Positions 59,545 through 64,000 of a stretch of DNA of 64,000 nt are shown in pieces; position 1 is the first letter of the stretch; each line of letters begins with the position of its first letter. Origin of the DNA: SZUA-378 sp036652815 (GTDB lineage Bacteria; Bacillota; Clostridia; Lachnospirales; Lachnospiraceae); assembly GCA_036652815.1 (NCBI GenBank), contig JAVVVE010000002.1:69829-133828 (forward strand), given 5' to 3'. The notes beneath the pieces are model-generated. The model saw only the letters and a list, made by a program, of their open reading frames with translations. It did not search any database and had not been told where the DNA came from. A program made the position numbers and the translations under genes.

Positions 59545-59859
59545 TTATTTTTCTTTGAACGTGGCACATGCTGTTTCTCCACAGCTACAGGCTTTACCGC
59601 CTTTGATATCCACATGCTCTGCACGACACTTATAATTAGCATTATACGTGCAGTTCGCTGCCTCACAGTCAATACTGATAGTCTTACACGGATGCTCTAA
59701 TGCACTGGTATAAGATTCTCCTCTGCTTTGCGAAAAACTCTCGCAGCATGTTCCGTCATCTGAACAAGCATGTGCTCCGCCTATCATAATATCACCCTTA
59801 CAGCAACAATTACTCTTATTATAAGAGCATGTTTCCACTTTACATCCTAATTCTGCCAT
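59545..59859 (-). CDS. Tandem DUF1540 protein
   Basis: A 104-residue protein made of two DUF1540 units (about 5-45 and 62-101), each with the pattern C-x4-C-x-YN-x3-C ... T-x-C-x-SF/TF. Sixteen Cys in total suggest metal binding. Function of the family is unknown; members are frequent in spore formers. An AGGAGG site precedes ATG. It stands alone between thrS and the infC promoter. Confidence 0.85.
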   Translation of the reverse strand: MAELGCKVETCSYNKSNCCCKGDIMIGGAHACSDDGTCCESFSQSRGESYTSALEHPCKTISIDCEAANCTYNANYKCRAEHVDIKGGKACSCGETACATFKEK

Positions 59860-59990
59860 TTTTCAGCCTCCTGCTACCTCTATCGATGTCTATTTATTAA
59901 TAAGTCATTGGATAGTATGGGCTGTTTTATTAATTTTATACGAAATGATATTGTTTAAACTTTATTATTTTTTTCTCTGAAATAAGCAAT

Positions 59991-61979
59991 CTATTTCGTT
60001 GCTTCTTTCGTCTTATGATCGGGATCCTCTTGCACTATTTCCTCTCTGATTGCTTTTGTTCGGATTTCTTCACAGATGGCTGCAATAAAGTCCGTTAAGC
60101 TCTTTGCTCCTTCATCCCCCTCAAATCTGCTTCGTACCGATACCAGCTGATCTGCTTCTTCCTTCTCTCCCACTACCAACATATATGGTACTTTGGCGAG
60201 TCTGCACTCTCGAATCTTCTTTCCAATCTTCTCAGAACGACAGTCTGTCGTAGCTAAGATCCCATTTTCTTTTAATTGTGCTTCTACCTTAGCTGCATAA
60301 TCCGCATATTTTTCAGAGATAGGGAGTACACGTACTTGTTCCGGACATAACCAGGTCGGAAATTTACCTGCGTATTTTTCGATCAGCCATGCAAGCGTTC
60401 TTTCATAGCAGCCTATCGAAGTTCTGTGAATAATATATGGTCGTTTCTTTTCTCCATCGGCATCAACATAAGACATATCAAAACGTTGTGCTAAAAACAT
60501 ATCCAATTGAATGGTGATCATGGTATCTTCTTTTCCGTAGACATTCTTAGCCTGAATATCCAGTTTCGGGCCATAGAAAGCCGCTTCGCCCTCTTCTTCC
60601 GTAAAGGTAAGACCGATATGATTCAGGATATTACGCATCATATCCTGCACCTGATTCCATTCTGCTTCTGTACCCATATATTTATCACGATTATTCGGAT
60701 CCCATTTAGACATGCAATATGTTACATCATTTTCCAAACCAAGCGTCGTAAGGCAATATTTGGCAAGATCCACACATCCTCTAAATTCTTCTTCAATCTG
60801 ATCAGGTCTGACGATCAAATGTCCTTCTGATATCGTAAATTGACGAACTCTGGTCAAACCATGCATCTCACCGGAATCTTCATTACGGAATAAGGTAGAA
60901 GTTTCTCCATAACGGCATGGCAGGTCACGGTAGGATTTTTGACTCTGTTTATATACATAATATTGGAAAGGGCAGGTCATCGGACGAAGAGCAAATATCT
61001 CTGCATTTTCATCTGCTTCATCTCCCAGCACAAACATACCCTCTTTATAATGATTCCAATGATCGGAAATCAAATACAACTCTTTTTTGGCCATCAATGG
61101 TGTCTTCGTTCTCATATATCCGCGACGTTCTTCTTCATCTTCTATCCAGCGCTGCATCGTCTGGATCATCTTAGCCCCCTTTGGCATGAGTAACGGAAGC
61201 CCCTGACCAATCACATCCACTGTCGTGAATAATTCCATCTCACGTCCCAGTTTATTATGATCGCGTGTCTTAATCTCTTCCAAATGAGTAAGGTATGCTT
61301 CTAACTCTTCTTTTTTATTAAAAGCACTGCCATAGATTCTCTGTAACATGGCATTCTCTGATTTTCCTCTCCAATAAGCTCCCGAAGAAGAAACCAGTTT
61401 AAATGCTTTAATCTGCTTGGTATTCATCAGATGGGGGCCTGCACACAGATCGGTAAATTCTCCTTGGCTGTAGAAAGACAGTTCGGCATCCTCCGGCAGG
61501 TCTTTGATTAATTCAACCTTATAAGGTTCTTCCTTGTCTTCCATAAACTGAATGGCTTCTGCACGTGGCATCGTAAATCTTTCCAGACGATTTCCCTGTT
61601 TGATAATCTTCTTCATCTCTGCTTCTATCTTATCCAGGTCTTCTCTGGTAAAAGGTTCTGCTTCAAAATCATAATAAAATCCTTCGTCAATCGAAGGTCC
61701 TATCGCAAGCTTTGCGTTAGGAAAGAGATGTTTGACTGCTTCTGCCATTACATGAGAAGTGGTATGGCGCAGCGTTCTTAACCCCTGCTCATCATTCGCT
61801 GTCAGAATATTAAGTTCACAGTCTTTCTCTATTACAGTTCTTAAATCTACTGTCTTACCATCCACACTTCCGGCACATGCCATCCTGGCGAGTCCCTCAC
61901 TGACATCTGCCGCAATCTCGATCACGGACATTGCATTTTCATACTCTTTACTACTACCATCTTTTAATGTTATTTTCAT
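59991..61979 (-). CDS. thrS: Threonyl-tRNA synthetase
   Basis: ThrS charges tRNA-Thr. The 662-residue enzyme has a TGS domain (1-~62), the editing domain with the HxxxH motif (RHTTSHVMAEAV) and the C-terminal D/G Cys, the class II catalytic core with zinc ligands including Cys in RPMTCPFQYY, and the anticodon-binding domain (VRVLPISEKYADYA). The last 15 residues are charged and variable. GAGGAG lies before ATG. Expression is expected to follow the T-box leader at 62254-62520. Confidence 0.97.
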   Translation of the reverse strand: MKITLKDGSSKEYENAMSVIEIAADVSEGLARMACAGSVDGKTVDLRTVIEKDCELNILTANDEQGLRTLRHTTSHVMAEAVKHLFPNAKLAIGPSIDEGFYYDFEAEPFTREDLDKIEAEMKKIIKQGNRLERFTMPRAEAIQFMEDKEEPYKVELIKDLPEDAELSFYSQGEFTDLCAGPHLMNTKQIKAFKLVSSSGAYWRGKSENAMLQRIYGSAFNKKEELEAYLTHLEEIKTRDHNKLGREMELFTTVDVIGQGLPLLMPKGAKMIQTMQRWIEDEEERRGYMRTKTPLMAKKELYLISDHWNHYKEGMFVLGDEADENAEIFALRPMTCPFQYYVYKQSQKSYRDLPCRYGETSTLFRNEDSGEMHGLTRVRQFTISEGHLIVRPDQIEEEFRGCVDLAKYCLTTLGLENDVTYCMSKWDPNNRDKYMGTEAEWNQVQDMMRNILNHIGLTFTEEEGEAAFYGPKLDIQAKNVYGKEDTMITIQLDMFLAQRFDMSYVDADGEKKRPYIIHRTSIGCYERTLAWLIEKYAGKFPTWLCPEQVRVLPISEKYADYAAKVEAQLKENGILATTDCRSEKIGKKIRECRLAKVPYMLVVGEKEEADQLVSVRSRFEGDEGAKSLTDFIAAICEEIRTKAIREEIVQEDPDHKTKEATK

Positions 61980-61984
61980 CTTCT

Positions 61985-62218
61985 CTACTCCTCTGCTCCA
62001 TCACAGACTCCGATGCAATCGCATTCTTCATCCTTTGACCAACCATTTCCATTGTTACTTCCTATGGTGACTCCATGGGTAAATGGAGCCTTAACAAAAC
62101 CTATTGTAATCCCTAAAAATAAAGCAAATCCAGCAATAAGCCATACTTCTTTCTTAGTTATCGTAATCTCTCCTTCAAATAATGCCGTCATTCTTTCTTT
62201 CATTTTTGTCATTTTCAT
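61985..62218 (-). CDS. Small membrane protein co-transcribed with thrS
   Basis: A 77-residue protein with one membrane helix (about 26-45, WLIAGFALFLGITIGFV) and a C-terminal tail with a Cys cluster (EECDCIGVCDG). It lies between the T-box terminator and thrS, ending 5 nt before the thrS start, so both respond to the same leader. I recognise no family. GGGAAGAG stands at the expected ribosome-site position. Confidence 0.65.
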   Translation of the reverse strand: MKMTKMKERMTALFEGEITITKKEVWLIAGFALFLGITIGFVKAPFTHGVTIGSNNGNGWSKDEECDCIGVCDGAEE

Positions 62219-62253
62219 ACTGTTCTCTTCCCTTTCTGTCTAATATGCTTCCA

Positions 62254-62520
62254 TTAAAAAAGTCCCTTACATCAACTGAATAATGTAAGGGACGATTCAT
62301 CGCGGTTCCACCCTAATTGTTCTGCGTCCTATTTTGACACACAACCTCTCTATGATGATAACGGAATCACCGGACCGGATGGGGGTCACTCTGAGTTAGT
62401 TTTCCTATACTTCTCTTATAACACACTCTCAGCACCGCTCTCACGGGTGTCTCTCTCTGTTTAAGTTCCATATAGTACTCGTCTCATCAACGTATTACCT
62501 ATATTCGATTATGCTATTGC
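62254..62520 (-). ncRNA. T-box riboswitch (threonine type)
   Basis: The minus-strand transcript contains the T-box sequence GGGTGGAACCGCG (62301-62313). It is followed by the terminator GTCCCTTACAT/ATGTAAGGGAC (62262-62293) with a T run. Upstream are Stem I features, including GATGAGACGAG and ACAGAGAG. A candidate specifier ACT (Thr) lies at 62398-62400 before AACTCAGAG. Uncharged tRNA-Thr would stabilise the antiterminator. The amino acid call rests mainly on thrS downstream. Confidence 0.93.
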
Positions 62521-62527
62521 TTGTTCT

Positions 62528-62556
62528 ATTCTAATACATCTGTCTATGTCTGTAAA
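62528..62556 (-). promoter_or_regulatory. Sigma-A promoter of the T-box-thrS unit
   Basis: TTTACA (62551-62556), a 17-nt spacer and TAGAAT (62528-62533), directly after the DUF3048 stop codon. Confidence 0.7.
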
Positions 62557-62563
62557 GTGATTT

Positions 62564-63595
62564 TTATCGAATGCTGATATTCGCCCATAAATCACTCGGA
62601 ACGATAGCAACATAAGTCTTTCCTGTGTTCAGTACGATCTCTTTTCCTGTTGCATCATAATATCTGGTAGGCGTTATATCATTGGCTTTGGCCCACGTAA
62701 CAGCAATTGCCTTGCCACCTGTTATGTAGTAACCACTGCGGTTGGCATCTGACATCTGAAATGTCATGTATCCATTGGCATCTAATGGGATGCATACTGT
62801 ATTCTGAATCAACAGATTACGGAAGGACATTTGTGCATTGTTATTACCCGGATCTAAATGTGGTTTGCCATATTCATTGTAGCCATAAAGTCCTGTTGCA
62901 GGATTATACTCTAAATAGGGTTTGTTATGCTGATAAGGCAAATCAATCCTTGTACAATTAACATTACCGGGCGTAGCTGCCAAATTGACCGGTGTTTCCT
63001 GCGGTGCAAACAAATAATGTGCTCCTTGATAATATCCATTATACTGGGTAGTGTATCCTGATGCTGCAAAGTTACGGCTCAAATTACCCGGTGATATGTA
63101 TTCTGTAAACTCCCTTGGTTTTCCATTTTTAATACGGGAAAAAGAACCACTGAAATTATCTACGTAATCTAAATCCAAATAAGGTTTAATATAAAAAGGT
63201 CCACCATCATGACATACGACTGCATTCCATTCCGGAGCGATCTGAAGATTAGCAGGGCGTACACTTCTGATACTGCCCATCCGTTGGATATTCCCCCAGT
63301 CTTTCTGAAGTACCATAAACCGGGTAACTCCCTCATTCTTTAAACTATTGGTCATCTCATAAACCACATCTGCCGTTGACAATCCATAATGTGGCAACGC
63401 TATCTTCTCATTATCTACCATCGCTGCAATTGGTCTTTGCGTCTGAATTGAACTGCTAATCCATTCATTGGTTAATTCACTTCGATACAGTGCAGGTGCA
63501 GCCTCTACCGGTGTCACACAGAGCAATGCACTGCCTACGCATGTCCCGACCATGCATGCCATGCCGGTCATCACTTTTTTATAAATCCCCTTCAT
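62564..63595 (-). CDS. DUF3048 (YerB-like) secreted protein
   Basis: A 343-residue protein with an N-terminal signal segment (about 8-33, ending ALLCVTPVEAAPA). The DUF3048 domain follows: PIAAMVDNEKIALPHYGLST, then VVYEMTNSLKNEGVTRFMVL and GSIRSVRPANLQIAPEWNAV. I choose ATG 63595 (GAGAGG upstream) over the TTG one codon before. YerB-type proteins are extracytoplasmic and of unknown role. It lacks the lipobox of many homologues. Confidence 0.88.
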   Translation of the reverse strand: MKGIYKKVMTGMACMVGTCVGSALLCVTPVEAAPALYRSELTNEWISSSIQTQRPIAAMVDNEKIALPHYGLSTADVVYEMTNSLKNEGVTRFMVLQKDWGNIQRMGSIRSVRPANLQIAPEWNAVVCHDGGPFYIKPYLDLDYVDNFSGSFSRIKNGKPREFTEYISPGNLSRNFAASGYTTQYNGYYQGAHYLFAPQETPVNLAATPGNVNCTRIDLPYQHNKPYLEYNPATGLYGYNEYGKPHLDPGNNNAQMSFRNLLIQNTVCIPLDANGYMTFQMSDANRSGYYITGGKAIAVTWAKANDITPTRYYDATGKEIVLNTGKTYVAIVPSDLWANISIR

Positions 63596-63667
63596 CAATA
63601 TAAAACCTCTCTTTCAATACGATCATGTTATACAGTGCGAGGCACTGTGTTATCTATACTGTTGTAT

Positions 63668-63697
63668 AGTATATCACAAGGTGCCCCGTTTCTACAA
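63668..63697 (-). promoter_or_regulatory. Sigma-A promoter of the DUF3048 gene
   Basis: TTGTAG (63692-63697), an 18-nt spacer and TATACT (63668-63673) with a TGA extension. The leader holds a small hairpin CAGTGC-CTC-GCACTG (about 63636-63650). Confidence 0.65.
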
Positions 63698-63755
63698 ACA
63701 CTATTTAAAATGATTTAGCCTGAGCCATCTGTAATCATAATTTCCGGAGCCGCAT

Positions 63756-64000
63756 CTATTTTTCTTTAACTTTTACCGTAATCTTAGCTTTTTCTTTAAT
63801 ATCTTCTGTTGTAATAGATTTTACGTTTGGTGTTCTTCCATCTTCTGATGCAGAAATGGTAAGCACATTGTCATTTACCAATTTTGCTGCTGCATGGTCT
63901 TCTGCTCTCCAGTTTGTTCCTGTAAGTTTCCAATTGTTGGAGATTTGTGGTTCAATGACACCTTTTTTTACTTCTTTGATATATTTTCCAATTAATTCAC
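63756..64000 (-). CDS. Hypothetical protein, C-terminal end only
   Basis: Eighty-one codons are visible, open to the right window edge and ending in TAG at 63756. The sequence is charged and Thr/Lys-rich (LIGKYIKEVKKGVIEPQISN, later ISASEDGRTPNVKSITTED and KITVKVKEK), with alternating strands that suit an extracytoplasmic beta domain. No family is recognised and the start is outside the window. The reading frame is uninterrupted with good codon use. Confidence 0.6.
   Translation of the reverse strand, partial: ELIGKYIKEVKKGVIEPQISNNWKLTGTNWRAEDHAAAKLVNDNVLTISASEDGRTPNVKSITTEDIKEKAKITVKVKEK

Overview
The window comes from a motile, spore-forming, low-GC Firmicute, most likely a member of the Lachnospiraceae (Clostridia). 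This rests on the gene content: a complete fla/che cluster linked to codY, the sporulation genes gpr, spoIIP and sigK, a T-box and an L20-type leader, and a split purine pathway that uses a PurO-type IMP cyclohydrolase. No rRNA, tRNA or CRISPR array was seen. A run of exactly 100 N (58103-58202) marks a scaffold join inside rplT, so the source is a draft assembly.

Layout. Almost everything is on the minus strand, so transcription runs from right to left. At 63756-59335 lie a partial secreted protein, a DUF3048 lipoprotein-like gene, a threonine-type T-box leader, a small membrane protein, thrS, a DUF1540 protein and the infC-rpmI-rplT operon with its attenuator leader. At 58080-53346 lie pepD, a plus-strand diguanylate cyclase, a metallopeptidase, a P-loop kinase-like protein and plus-strand rpsT. 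At 53289-47383 is the sporulation/housekeeping string gpr-spoIIP-lepA-hemW-sigK. At 47378-46446 is a GC-richer cassette with a Nif11-type precursor peptide, a decayed second peptide, and a displaced copy of the sigK 3' end on its far side. Next come a degenerate HD-GYP gene, comM, dprA, topA and codY.

The core (39.3-4.0 kb) is one long fla/che cluster: flgB-flgC-fliE-fliF-fliG-fliH-fliI-fliJ-ylxF-fliK-flgD-(TIGR02530 protein)-flgE-flbD-motA-motB-fliL-fliM-fliY-cheY-fliO-fliP-fliQ-fliR-flhB-flhA-flhF-flhG-pilZ-cheB-cheA-cheW-cheC-cheD-orf-fliA-fapA-orf-DUF6115-(MltG-like). It is followed by rpsB-tsf and purO-purH. The order dprA-topA-codY-flgB...sigD-(swrB position)-rpsB-tsf matches Bacillus subtilis closely, apart from missing trmFO-xerC-hslVU, an added motAB and pilZ, and purine genes after tsf. 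The cluster encodes the basal body, export apparatus, hook, stator, switch and a CheA/W/Y/B/C/D signalling core with FliY as second phosphatase. Flagellin, cap, anti-sigma factor and receptors are not in the window.

Regulation visible in the sequence: a sigma-A promoter before flgB and another before rpsB, each overlapping the terminator-like hairpin of the preceding unit; a sigma-D-type promoter in front of fliK; a T-box before thrS; an attenuator before infC with an AUU start codon. Three genes of the fla/che cluster carry in-frame tandem repeats. The least ordinary items are the Nif11 cassette at the sigK 3' end, a FlgD with a helical-repeat C-terminal extension, a kinase-like protein with a ParB-like tail, and the terminator/promoter overlaps.
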